A stretch of DNA of 64,000 bases from CAZSHG01 sp964606695 [NCBI: uncultured bacterium] (GTDB lineage Bacteria > UBP14 > UBA6098). This document shows positions 16,967-24,633 of the stretch, piece by piece. The notes beneath the pieces are model-generated. The model was not told the DNA's origin. It did not search any database and saw only the letters and a list, made by a program, of their open reading frames with translations. The DNA is taken from assembly GCA_964606695.1 (NCBI GenBank), contig CAZSHG010000007.1:1-64000 (forward strand), written 5' to 3'. The stretch's first letter is position 1; the number at the start of each line of letters is the position of its first letter. The position numbers and the translations under genes are program-made.

Positions 16967-17425
16967 CTATCTCGATCTGGCATTTTCGAAAAAACGTCTC
17001 AAAATATCGCTACATTTGTCAGCCATTACTCCCGATGTAACTCGAATGGAATGGCCGAATCTCGGGTCGTTTACTATATTGAACCCGGACACCGCCGCGC
17101 CGAGTTTCGGATCGGGTGCGCCGTAAACCAAACGCCCTACTCTGGCGATCATAATCGCCGCCATGCACATCGGACACGGTTCCAGAGTAACATAGAGCGT
17201 GACGTCTTCCAGCACACGGCTTCCAATAGCCTCGCCGGCTTTTTTGAGCGCGATCATCTCCGCGTGGCCGGTAGGATCGCCGGTTTCGCGGTCGTTTCCC
17301 GCGTTAGCGATAATTTCATCGCCCAGAACGGCGACACAACCCACGGGCACCTCGCCGCAGTCAAAGGCCGCTTCCGCCTCCGCGATAGCCTCCGCCATGT
17401 ATATTTTGTCTTTATCGATATCCAT
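16967..17425 (-). CDS. tadA: tRNA adenosine(34) deaminase TadA
   Basis: 152 residues with the cytidine-deaminase-like zinc site: HAE in PTGHAEMIALKKA and PCPMCM in TLEPCPMCMAAIM. TadA converts A34 to inosine in tRNA-Arg(ACG). Notably the tRNA-Arg(ACG) gene lies only 69 bp upstream at 17494. The start ATG 17425 has only a weak Shine-Dalgarno; a later Met at residue 10 would cut into the first helix. Confidence 0.93.
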   Translation of the reverse strand: MDIDKDKIYMAEAIAEAEAAFDCGEVPVGCVAVLGDEIIANAGNDRETGDPTGHAEMIALKKAGEAIGSRVLEDVTLYVTLEPCPMCMAAIMIARVGRLVYGAPDPKLGAAVSGFNIVNDPRFGHSIRVTSGVMADKCSDILRRFFENARSR

Positions 17426-17464
17426 TCAAAGAACTTTAACTGGCGCGCCCGATGCTACGGACGG

Positions 17465-17484
17465 CCTACGGATTCGTGGTCCGG
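17465..17484 (-). pseudogene. tRNA-Arg anticodon-arm relic 1
   Basis: 20 bp nearly identical to the anticodon arm of the adjacent tRNA-Arg genes (CCTACGGATTCGTGGTCCGG, one base off). The flanking acceptor and T-arm sequence is missing. It lies at the 3-prime side of tRNA-Arg(ACG). Confidence 0.55.
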
Positions 17485-17493
17485 TTTTATCAA

Positions 17494-17567
17494 CGCGCCC
17501 GGCAGGATTCGAACCTGCGGCCTACGGATTCGTAGTCCGGCGCTCTATCCAGCTGAGCTACGGGCGC
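17494..17567 (-). tRNA. tRNA-Arg (anticodon ACG)
   Basis: Acceptor GCGCCCG/CGGGCGC, anticodon loop CTACGAA giving ACG, G discriminator, no encoded CCA. The A34 is the known substrate of TadA, encoded next door. Confidence 0.95.
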
Positions 17568-17617
17568 GAATCAATTCGCTTATTCATATTTTCAAATACG
17601 CGCGACTCTAAGGGTAG

Positions 17618-17639
17618 CTTACGGATTCGTAGTTCGGCG
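17618..17639 (-). pseudogene. tRNA-Arg anticodon-arm relic 2
   Basis: Another degenerate anticodon arm (CTTACGGATTCGTAGTTCGG) at the 3-prime side of tRNA-Arg(TCG). The order relic, short GTTTTRTC spacer, tRNA is the same as in the neighbouring unit, so a relic-plus-tRNA unit seems to have been duplicated. Confidence 0.55.
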
Positions 17640-17651
17640 TTTTGTCTTAAA

Positions 17652-17725
<74 letters not shown>

Positions 17726-17898
17726 GAACGTTCTCAATGACCGTTGCCTGGGTCGCAAAGCAATCCCTAATGTATATAACCAAGCCGCGAAATGCAAGCT
17801 TTTTTGTGATAACTTAACGATTCAACCAGAATCTTATTGCAAAAAGGTGAAAATTTAATAAGTTGCTCCGATAAAGTAAAATTAAAAAGGAGAGAGTA

Positions 17899-18777
17899 AT
17901 GCCTAAATCCTTCGTCTTCACGATATTAGTAATCGTTGTTGTAACTTATGCCTCCGAACCCGGTCATTGGGAGAAATCCATGGAACTGAACATTAATTTC
18001 AACATGAGTAACTACAGCGACAATTGGACCGGTGGCGACGTCGGCGGAATCAACTGGGTTGCGAATTCGAATATTCTCGCTCAGAAGCAGTTCAATAATT
18101 GGTTTCATTGGAAAAACACTCTAAAGATGTCCTTTGGGCAAACTCATTCCCAGGACGCCGAAACCGGAAACTGGCTACTTCCTCAGAAATCCACCGATCT
18201 GATAGAATTCGAATCTATCGGCAGGTTTACGGTGACAAAATTCGTCGATCCATACGCCGCAGTCAATCTGAAAAGTCAGTTTTACGACAAGTGCGACGTT
18301 GAGAATCCCAGATATTTCAATCCGATAAACCTCAAAGAGAGTGCGGGTTTTGCGCGAGTGTTTATCAAAACCGAGAAACGCGAACTCACAAGCCGCGTGG
18401 GTTTCGGTATTCGACAGCATATCAACCGCGACGTAATGATCGCCGAGGACGATTACGAAACTCAGACAACCAACGACGGCGGTTTGGAGTGGGTGACCGA
18501 ACTTCGCACGCCTCTGGCCAATGAAAGAATCAGTTATTACACAAAACTTACCGTCTTCAATGCGGTTTACTATTCAGAGGCAGAGGAGTTAGAAGGAACG
18601 CCGCAGGAGGACTACTGGAAAGCCCCGGATATCGATTGGGAGCACATTTTCACGGCGAACATCACCGAACATCTGATGGTCAACCTTTATTTCCAATTAC
18701 TGTATGACAAAGAAATCGACCTGAAAGGCCGCCATAAGGAGACTTTGTCGGTTGGGTTCACTTATAATCTCTTTTAG
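17899..18777 (+). CDS. Exported DUF3078-like outer-membrane protein
   Basis: 292 residues. A signal peptide (PKSFVFTILVIVVVTYA, cleavage before SE) precedes a protein built of alternating amphipathic strands, ending YNLF; a terminal aromatic is typical of outer-membrane barrels. The NWTGGDVGGINWVANSNILA stretch resembles the N-terminal signature of DUF3078 proteins of Bacteroidota. Function unknown in the family. GGAGAG precedes the ATG. It appears to be monocistronic. Confidence 0.75.
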   Translation: MPKSFVFTILVIVVVTYASEPGHWEKSMELNINFNMSNYSDNWTGGDVGGINWVANSNILAQKQFNNWFHWKNTLKMSFGQTHSQDAETGNWLLPQKSTDLIEFESIGRFTVTKFVDPYAAVNLKSQFYDKCDVENPRYFNPINLKESAGFARVFIKTEKRELTSRVGFGIRQHINRDVMIAEDDYETQTTNDGGLEWVTELRTPLANERISYYTKLTVFNAVYYSEAEELEGTPQEDYWKAPDIDWEHIFTANITEHLMVNLYFQLLYDKEIDLKGRHKETLSVGFTYNLF

Positions 18778-19044
18778 AAAGCAACAAGATCAAGGAGTTC
18801 GAGAAGTTCGTCGGCTTTCTTATAGGAATGACAGACGGCTAGTAATATTTACCATTTATGACATTTTCCTTGACTAAGGATGTTATTTTACTAATTTATT
18901 ACAATAGATAATGAACCACTCAAATATAAATACAATATCTACCAGGACGGGCAAATACTCGCATTTTGAGTTTCCCCGCTTTTTGGCGAATGCCGAAATA
19001 TATGCCGAGGATGTGCACTTACGGGTTCTAATCAAGGGGCGAGA

Positions 19045-19212
19045 ATGACATTCTGGATAATGGTCTTACTGGGCTTGGTGATTTTCAATGTCCTTGCGGT
19101 AAATTTCGTTTTCCCGGAGAAGTTCGTCGATTTTTCCCGAACCCTGTTGCTTATTGTCTCACTCATTTTATTATATAAGAGTTATAAAAATATAAAATCA
19201 CGTTTCGGTTGA
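19045..19212 (+). CDS. 55-residue membrane protein
   Basis: ATG at 19045 after AGGGGCGAG, stop TGA 19210-19212. The product has two hydrophobic helices (residues 3-22, MVLLGLVIFNVLAVNFVF; and 32-44, LLLIVSLILLY) and a basic tail. The next gene starts 18 bp later with its own AGGAG, so they form an operon. No family recognised; it was found by reading the sequence directly. Confidence 0.6.
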   Translation: MTFWIMVLLGLVIFNVLAVNFVFPEKFVDFSRTLLLIVSLILLYKSYKNIKSRFG

Positions 19213-19230
19213 TATAAAAGGAGATAAACA

Positions 19231-19662
19231 ATGATAATCTGGATACTCTTACTCATCGGAATGCTGATATTGCAGAATATTGCAATTACCTTCTCATATC
19301 CGCCGATTTACGTTCATATATCGACAGTGGGTATGCTTCTTTGTATCCTCGGAATGGCTTATCAGGCCTACGCCAAACAGCAGGCTATTTTACGCCAGGA
19401 AGCCGAAAGAAAAAGACACCACGAATTGCTCGGGCAGATTCTGACAGGCGCCGGATATTGTTCGCCCAAGGACATCCTGGAGGGACTTAATCGTCAGAAT
19501 AAAGGCGACGCGAGGAAAATAGGGGAAATCCTGACCGATATGAAAGTAATCGACCAGACTCAACTCGATAGGGCTTTGAAAATCCAGCATGAAATTAAAC
19601 GCGGTTCATCCGGTTTCGAAGAAAATAACGAACGGCCCGATGTCTCGGTAGAAACCGCATGA
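19231..19662 (+). CDS. Two-helix membrane protein with a GspE-N/MshEN-like tail
   Basis: 143 residues. Two transmembrane helices (residues 2-24 and 29-48) are followed by a basic coiled stretch (KQQAILRQEAERKRHHELLG) and a domain LGQILTGAGYCSPKDILEGL with IGEILTDMKVIDQTQLDRAL. The latter two repeats have the pattern of the N-terminal MshEN/T2SSE_N domain of type II secretion and pilus ATPases, which can bind c-di-GMP. Here it is tethered to a membrane anchor without an ATPase. Function is inference only. Confidence 0.65.
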   Translation: MIIWILLLIGMLILQNIAITFSYPPIYVHISTVGMLLCILGMAYQAYAKQQAILRQEAERKRHHELLGQILTGAGYCSPKDILEGLNRQNKGDARKIGEILTDMKVIDQTQLDRALKIQHEIKRGSSGFEENNERPDVSVETA

Positions 19663-19932
19663 AATTAGCATTCAGCGGAGAATAGTTATAGCGGAAGGGG
19701 TGAAAAACGAAGGTAATTAGAGATGATTTTTTTTGAAGGACGTTTAATCACTATCAGATCGTTTATACAGTAACGACGGTATTTTAAGATTCTCCGGTTT
19801 GAATAGCCGGATTTTTTTCCGATAAAAAATAAGGGTAATCCAATTCGAGGCGAAATTATCCTGAGAGGGATATTGGCGGATGGATATAGAAAAACCGCTT
19901 CACGCGGTTATTATGGAATAATAAATAATTGG
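19663..19932. other. Intergenic, terminator plus no gene
   Basis: Gap of 270 bp holding the terminator at 19793-19818 and otherwise AT-rich sequence with no recognised element. Confidence 0.5.
19793..19818 (+). terminator. Rho-independent terminator of the small membrane-protein operon
   Basis: Stem TCCGG/CCGGA with a 9-nt loop followed by seven T. Confidence 0.65.
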
Positions 19933-20004
<72 letters not shown>

Positions 20005-20066
20005 TCGATTTCAAATAAAAAACCGACGCCCGGTCGGTTTACGGGCAATATCGCCCCAGAAAAAAT

Positions 20067-20138
20067 AGCGGGAGACGGGACTTGAACCCGCGACAACGAC
20101 CTTGGCAAGGTCGGGCTCTACCACTGAGCTACTCCCGC
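20067..20138 (-). tRNA. tRNA-Gly (anticodon GCC)
   Basis: Acceptor GCGGGAG/CTCCCGC, anticodon loop TTGCCAA giving GCC, T loop TTCAAGT, no CCA. Confidence 0.95.
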
Positions 20139-20177
20139 ATTCTCAAACAATAAATATATTTTACCATTCAATGAGTG

Positions 20178-21383
20178 TCAACCCTTTTTTTGAAATTCTC
20201 TACGCGAATAAATATCTCGTAATAATTGTTGTTCTTCGGGCAACATCGTAACGAGACGGCGGGACATAACGGTTTGTGCCGTGGAAATAGCCTTTTCGAT
20301 ATCGTATTCGACGTAACCGTCCGCGCCGCCCCACGAGAAATCTGGCACATATTTGGGCGGAAGCCCCGTGCCGTAATGATTGACGCTCACGCCGATACAC
20401 GTTCCTGAGTTCAACAGCGTTCCGATTCCAGTTTTGCTGTGGTCGCCGATGAAACTTCCTGCCTTGATTCTGTTTGTCGATATCTGTCCATCCCCGAAAT
20501 CGACACGAACCTCGCCGTAGTTATTCTTGAGGTCGCTGGTGGTGGTCAACGCGCCCAGGTTCACCCATTCGCCTATATATGAATGCCCGACGAAACCTTC
20601 GTGATACTTGTTGGAATACCCCTGAAATACACTCGATTCGACCTCGCCCCCGATTCGACATGAGGGACCGAAACTGCAACCCGAACGTATCCAACCGGAA
20701 ACTATCTGCGTTTCCTTTCCGACATAGCAGGGGCCTTCGATAACTGAACCCGGTTTAATAATAGCACCCCTATCGATTATAACCGGCCCGCCGCGAACGT
20801 CGATAACAACTCCCGCACAAACCTCCGCGCCCTTCGCTATCGAGACAAGATCAGCCGAATAAATCGTAGCCGAAATATGGACGTTGCCTTCTACCGAAGG
20901 CCCGAAAAAGTGATGAAAGTCATGTCTGATCATCGTGTCATTGACGTTCACGATATCCCAAATCGCGGGAATTTTTTCGACGGAAAGCTCAATCTTTTCC
21001 AGACCTTCATCTGAGATCGAATCCGGTGGTTCATCGAAGTCCCGTAAAATAGCGATAGTTTCGCCGGCTGTAACGAATGCTGTTCCGTTTTCAGCGTCGT
21101 TGATTAAATCTCGAAAAGCCGGATCGTAGGCGAAATTCGGTTTAATTGCCAATACTGGGCCCTCGCCATCGGGCAATTTATTGGCAGGGATATTGGTTCG
21201 CGCCGTATATGCGTTTGCTATAGTTTCGGGAGCTGTAATTGCGATTTTCGCTTCCGTAAAAAGACGGCGAAGCCTTTCCGCGAAGGTAAAAGCCCCCGTG
21301 CGTAATTCGGCAAGGGGGCGAGTGCGCGTGATAGGAGAAAAATTCGCCCTGTCTTCATCGAGTATGAAAATTCTTTCTATCAC
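20178..21383 (-). CDS. FCB-type GlmU-like nucleotidyltransferase/acetyltransferase
   Basis: 401 residues. The N-terminal 160 residues form a reduced nucleotidyltransferase-like domain with ITRTRPLAELRTGAFTFAERL; the C-terminal half is a left-handed parallel beta helix of hexapeptide turns (ISATIYSADLVSIAKGAEV, GPVIIDRGAIIKPGSVIEG, VNLGALTTTSDLKNNYG). This matches the alternative bacterial GlmU family found in Bacteroidota and relatives, proposed to make UDP-N-acetylglucosamine. The ATG start overlaps the korC stop by four bases, so it is the last gene of the kor operon. Confidence 0.85.
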   Translation of the reverse strand: MIERIFILDEDRANFSPITRTRPLAELRTGAFTFAERLRRLFTEAKIAITAPETIANAYTARTNIPANKLPDGEGPVLAIKPNFAYDPAFRDLINDAENGTAFVTAGETIAILRDFDEPPDSISDEGLEKIELSVEKIPAIWDIVNVNDTMIRHDFHHFFGPSVEGNVHISATIYSADLVSIAKGAEVCAGVVIDVRGGPVIIDRGAIIKPGSVIEGPCYVGKETQIVSGWIRSGCSFGPSCRIGGEVESSVFQGYSNKYHEGFVGHSYIGEWVNLGALTTTSDLKNNYGEVRVDFGDGQISTNRIKAGSFIGDHSKTGIGTLLNSGTCIGVSVNHYGTGLPPKYVPDFSWGGADGYVEYDIEKAISTAQTVMSRRLVTMLPEEQQLLRDIYSRREFQKKG

Positions 21384-22057
21384 GTTCTATCGATTTCGGT
21401 CTCGAAATCGTCTTCGCATAAAACTGAAGAACCTTCTCTCTTAACCTTACAGGCTAAAGAGTAACCGAGTTTTAACGCTTTTTGATTATTTTCCGCGAAT
21501 CTCTGAGGAAATCCGTCGATAACGGAAGACTCCAGAGATTTTTTTGTAACTAATTCGGCGAACTCTGCAATAAATCCTAACGCTACGATATTTGCCGCGA
21601 CGGCCGAACCGAGATTGTCAATAGCACCTTGAATGAACGGCGCTTCGATGAATTCCCGTTGCGGCTTTCGTTTGACCGCGCCAGAATCGATAATCATTAA
21701 ACCGCAATCTTTCTTCAGTTTCTTCACATAGACGTCCGCGGCTTCCTGCGTCAGGGAAAGTAGTAGATCGAGTTCAATAGCCTCCGGGAAACTTATTTCT
21801 CCGTCTGAGACGATTATATCGCATCTTGTATGACCGCCTCGTGCTTCGGGGCCGTAAGATTGAGTTTGTGCCGCGTTCTTGCTGTCACCGACAGCAATAG
21901 CCTCCGCGAGTATCATGCCCGCAGTCATCAACCCCTGCCCGCCAGAACCGGAGAGCCTTATTTCGTAACGGTCTTCTTTATAGACTTCCTGTTGTTTCCC
22001 CGCGGTTTTTTTCTTTGAAACCTTCTTTTTGGATTTACTCGATTTAGCTTTGGCCAT
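21380..22057 (-). CDS. korC: 2-oxoacid:ferredoxin oxidoreductase gamma subunit
   Basis: 225 residues. A Lys/Ser-rich N-terminal tail of about 28 residues is followed by the gamma-subunit core EIRLSGSGGQGLMTAGMILA, QTQSYGPEARGGHTRCD and NIVALGFIAE. The gamma subunit completes the thiamine-dependent oxidoreductase that oxidises a 2-oxoacid to acyl-CoA and CO2 while reducing ferredoxin. The basic tail is unusual for the family and might be a false early start, but the first Met inside the core would remove a conserved strand. It overlaps korB by 14 bp and glmU-like by 4 bp. Confidence 0.9.
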   Translation of the reverse strand: MAKAKSSKSKKKVSKKKTAGKQQEVYKEDRYEIRLSGSGGQGLMTAGMILAEAIAVGDSKNAAQTQSYGPEARGGHTRCDIIVSDGEISFPEAIELDLLLSLTQEAADVYVKKLKKDCGLMIIDSGAVKRKPQREFIEAPFIQGAIDNLGSAVAANIVALGFIAEFAELVTKKSLESSVIDGFPQRFAENNQKALKLGYSLACKVKREGSSVLCEDDFETEIDRT

Positions 22058-22910
22058 TCTGGGCCTCCTCGCGCGCTTTATGCTTCATCTGTTCGTAAAG
22101 GTCGGTATATTCAGGGCGACTCATATCCGTAACGAATTCTCCGATTGGGAATCTGCCCTGCGTTTTCGCCTCGATTCTCTCGTCCCTGGACATCTTTTCC
22201 CAGGCTTTTAAAGATATCGCGGCCTCTTTCTGCCATTTCAACTGTTCCACCGGATCCCTCATACGGTTGAGTCTTCCATACAATGTCGGGCAATTGCTAA
22301 TTACCTCGATCATCGACAAACCATTATGATCGAGGCCTTTTTTGATGAATTTTGCCGCCTGGACTATATGGTAGTTCGAGGCTCTCGCAACATAGCTCGC
22401 ACCCGCGCCCGAAGCCAATTCCACTGCGTCGAAAGGTGGGTCTATACTGCCGTAGGGCGCGGTATGAGCGTAACTTCCCAACGGGGTAGTGGGGGAAACC
22501 TGGCCGCCGGTCATGCCGTAGATGTAGTTATTGATAATAACTATTGTTAAGTCGATATTCCTTCGGCATGCGTGAATGAAATGGTTCCCGCCGATTGCCA
22601 GTCCGTCGCCGTCGCCGGAGACGGCTATTACTTTCATGTCCGGGCGAACCATCTTGATGCCCGTCGCGAAAGCTATCGCGCGGCCATGTGTTGTATGCAA
22701 TGTATTGAAATCGACGTAGATAGGCATCCTCGAACTGCATCCAATGCCGCTGACCAGTGCTATGTTATTCTTGTTAATATCTAGTTCGTCCACCGCCCGA
22801 ATAATAGCGCCCATTATCGAGCCTATACCGCACCCCGAACACCAAACGGTGGGGAACTTCTTCTTAATACGCAAGTATTTGTGTTCCCTGCTAATAGTTT
22901 CCAATTCCAT
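22044..22910 (-). CDS. korB: 2-oxoacid:ferredoxin oxidoreductase beta subunit (thiamine diphosphate binding)
   Basis: 288 residues. Contains FPTVWCSGCGIGSIM near residue 20, the thiamine diphosphate/magnesium motif GDGDGLAIGGNHFIHACRRN and IINNYIYGMTGGQ. The short length and CSGCG motif without a linked ferredoxin domain fit the KorB class. The substrate is most likely 2-oxoglutarate, but 2-oxoisovalerate cannot be excluded from sequence reading. It is 1 bp downstream of korA. Confidence 0.92.
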   Translation of the reverse strand: MELETISREHKYLRIKKKFPTVWCSGCGIGSIMGAIIRAVDELDINKNNIALVSGIGCSSRMPIYVDFNTLHTTHGRAIAFATGIKMVRPDMKVIAVSGDGDGLAIGGNHFIHACRRNIDLTIVIINNYIYGMTGGQVSPTTPLGSYAHTAPYGSIDPPFDAVELASGAGASYVARASNYHIVQAAKFIKKGLDHNGLSMIEVISNCPTLYGRLNRMRDPVEQLKWQKEAAISLKAWEKMSRDERIEAKTQGRFPIGEFVTDMSRPEYTDLYEQMKHKAREEAQNGQS

Positions 22911-22911
22911 G

Positions 22912-24078
22912 TTATTTCCCCCTTTTGTTTGACCGGAGGTGGGTTAGTTTGTCATATACTTCCTCAGGCTCGATAGCTCTGCCGTCGTAACGGAGGACGC
23001 CGTTAACTTTACATTTGCCCATCACGTATCGATCGACTTCACGTATCATCTGACCCATATTCAATTCGGCGACGACCATTCCTCTAACCTGACCCGCCAA
23101 CTGATTTATAACGTAACCCGGGAAAGGCCACAGCGTTTTAAGTTTGATTAATCCCGCTCGAATACCCTCGCTTCTTGCGCGGCGAACCGCACTCGCGGCG
23201 GCCCTGGCCGCAGTTCCGTAGGATATCACGAGATACTGGGCGTCATCGACGTATTCTTCGTCCCAGCGCATTATTTCTTTCCGATGTAGGTGAATCTTTT
23301 TGCGTAATTTACGAAGTTTAGCCGCTATCTCTTCGCTCTTGCTGGTGGGGAATCCTTCTTCGTCATGCGTGAGTCCGGTAATGTTATATCTGTATCCCTC
23401 GCCAAACGGAACGAACTCGCTGACCATATTAGGCGTCATCGCGAAAGGTTTGAAAAATTCCGGCGGAACCTCCGGATAGCTTCTCGGTTGGATATGAATA
23501 TCCTCGGCGTCGGATAAATATACCTTCTCACGCATGTGGCCGAGCATTTCGTCCAATAATAATATAACCGGTGTATGGTAGTTCTCGGCGCAGTTGAATG
23601 CGTGTATTGTAAGGTCGTATATTTCCTGGACACTGCTCGGCGAGATAACGATAGCCGTATAATCCCCATGGGTTCCGAATCTCGCCTGCATGACGTCGGA
23701 CTGCGAAAGCCGTGTTGGAAGACCCGTGCTTGGGCCTCCGCGCATTACGTTGACTATAACTATCGGCACCTCGGTCATATACGCGAAACCCAGGTTTTCC
23801 TGCATTAGACTGAAACCCGGTCCCGAGGTTGCGGTCATGGATTTCGCGCCCGCGAGCGAGCCGCCGATAATAGCGGCGATCGAACCGATCTCGTCCTCCA
23901 TCTGAATGAAAGTGCCGCCAACCAAAGGTAGTTTTTCGGCGCATCCCTCGGCTATTTCGGTGGAAGGCGTAATCGGATAACCCGCGAAAAACCTGCATCC
24001 CGCCGTTATTGCGGCATCGACGCAGGCCTCGTTCCCCTGCATAAAGGCCGGAGTGCCTTTTGGTTTATTTTCTGGCAT
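22912..24078 (-). CDS. korA: 2-oxoacid:ferredoxin oxidoreductase alpha subunit
   Basis: 388 residues. N-terminal GNEACVDAAITAGCRFFAGYPITPSTEI is the pyrimidine-binding region; MQENLGFAYMTEVPIVIVNV and GPSTGLPTRLSQSD are typical of KorA. It forms the heterotetramer with KorB, KorC and the ferredoxin subunit KorD. The start overlaps the korD stop by one base (TGATG), indicating coupled translation. Confidence 0.92.
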   Translation of the reverse strand: MPENKPKGTPAFMQGNEACVDAAITAGCRFFAGYPITPSTEIAEGCAEKLPLVGGTFIQMEDEIGSIAAIIGGSLAGAKSMTATSGPGFSLMQENLGFAYMTEVPIVIVNVMRGGPSTGLPTRLSQSDVMQARFGTHGDYTAIVISPSSVQEIYDLTIHAFNCAENYHTPVILLLDEMLGHMREKVYLSDAEDIHIQPRSYPEVPPEFFKPFAMTPNMVSEFVPFGEGYRYNITGLTHDEEGFPTSKSEEIAAKLRKLRKKIHLHRKEIMRWDEEYVDDAQYLVISYGTAARAAASAVRRARSEGIRAGLIKLKTLWPFPGYVINQLAGQVRGMVVAELNMGQMIREVDRYVMGKCKVNGVLRYDGRAIEPEEVYDKLTHLRSNKRGK

Positions 24079-24518
24079 CAGGATTCCCCTTTGTCTTTAG
24101 AGCTTTCGTTTGTTTGCTCCTGGTTTTGCTCACCCTCTTGTTCCCCTTCGATTTTGCAGGATTCTTCGTCCCCTGCCTCGCACAGCATAGCCCTGGTGCG
24201 ATCGGCTTCTTCTTCCGTAGGTTTATTTTCCAGAATTTCCGGACCTCGGATTATCGCCAACTCAGGACAACGCATCCAACAAAGGCCGCAAAGCGTGCAT
24301 TTGTCGGGATGAGTAAGATAAGGTAATCCGTCCTCGTCTTCCTCGAGAGCGCCAGTGGGGCAAAATACGGTGCAGATTCCGCATTTCTTGCACCACTGTT
24401 CGAAGATCACAACCTTCCCCTCTGGATGAATTTTCTCGCGCCAATGTGTGGGGGCGACGGTAGTTACGCCCGACATTATGCGCCCTTCCATAGGGATCAT
24501 CTTTTTTTTCTTAGCCAT
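24078..24518 (-). CDS. korD: 2-oxoacid:ferredoxin oxidoreductase delta subunit, 2[4Fe-4S] ferredoxin
   Basis: 146 residues. Two [4Fe-4S] motifs: CKKCGICTVFCPTGALEED and CTLCGLCWMRCPELAI. A 50-residue acidic Glu/Gln-rich tail follows (TEEEADRTRAMLCEAGDEES onward). First gene of the kor operon, preceded by GGAGGAG. It carries electrons from the KorAB active site to soluble ferredoxin. Confidence 0.9.
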   Translation of the reverse strand: MAKKKKMIPMEGRIMSGVTTVAPTHWREKIHPEGKVVIFEQWCKKCGICTVFCPTGALEEDEDGLPYLTHPDKCTLCGLCWMRCPELAIIRGPEILENKPTEEEADRTRAMLCEAGDEESCKIEGEQEGEQNQEQTNESSKDKGES

Positions 24519-24627
24519 CGCTCCTCCAAACGATTTGCTGTCTGTGTTCTAACAGAACATAAACCGGCAAGCATAGCCTTACCGGATTTATTATTTTGAG
24601 TTTAAGGATAAAGATTTCTCATGTCAA
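24519..24627 (-). promoter_or_regulatory. kor operon promoter and hairpin-rich leader
   Basis: Minus strand: TTGACA (24622-24627), 17-base spacer, TAAACT (24599-24604), starting seven bases after the cca stop. The leader to the korD start can form CCGGTAAG/CTTGCCGG (8 bp with one GU) and TGTTCT/AGAACA hairpins. The first is followed by TTTATGTT and might double as the weak terminator of the cca operon. Confidence 0.55.
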
Positions 24628-24633
24628 CAGTAA

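Noticed and set aside
17051-17611. Plus-strand frames across tadA and the tRNA-Arg genes
   Set aside because: They are read-through of the antisense of tadA and tRNAs; the RIRTCGLRIRSPA-type peptide is the well-known translation of tRNA antisense sequence.
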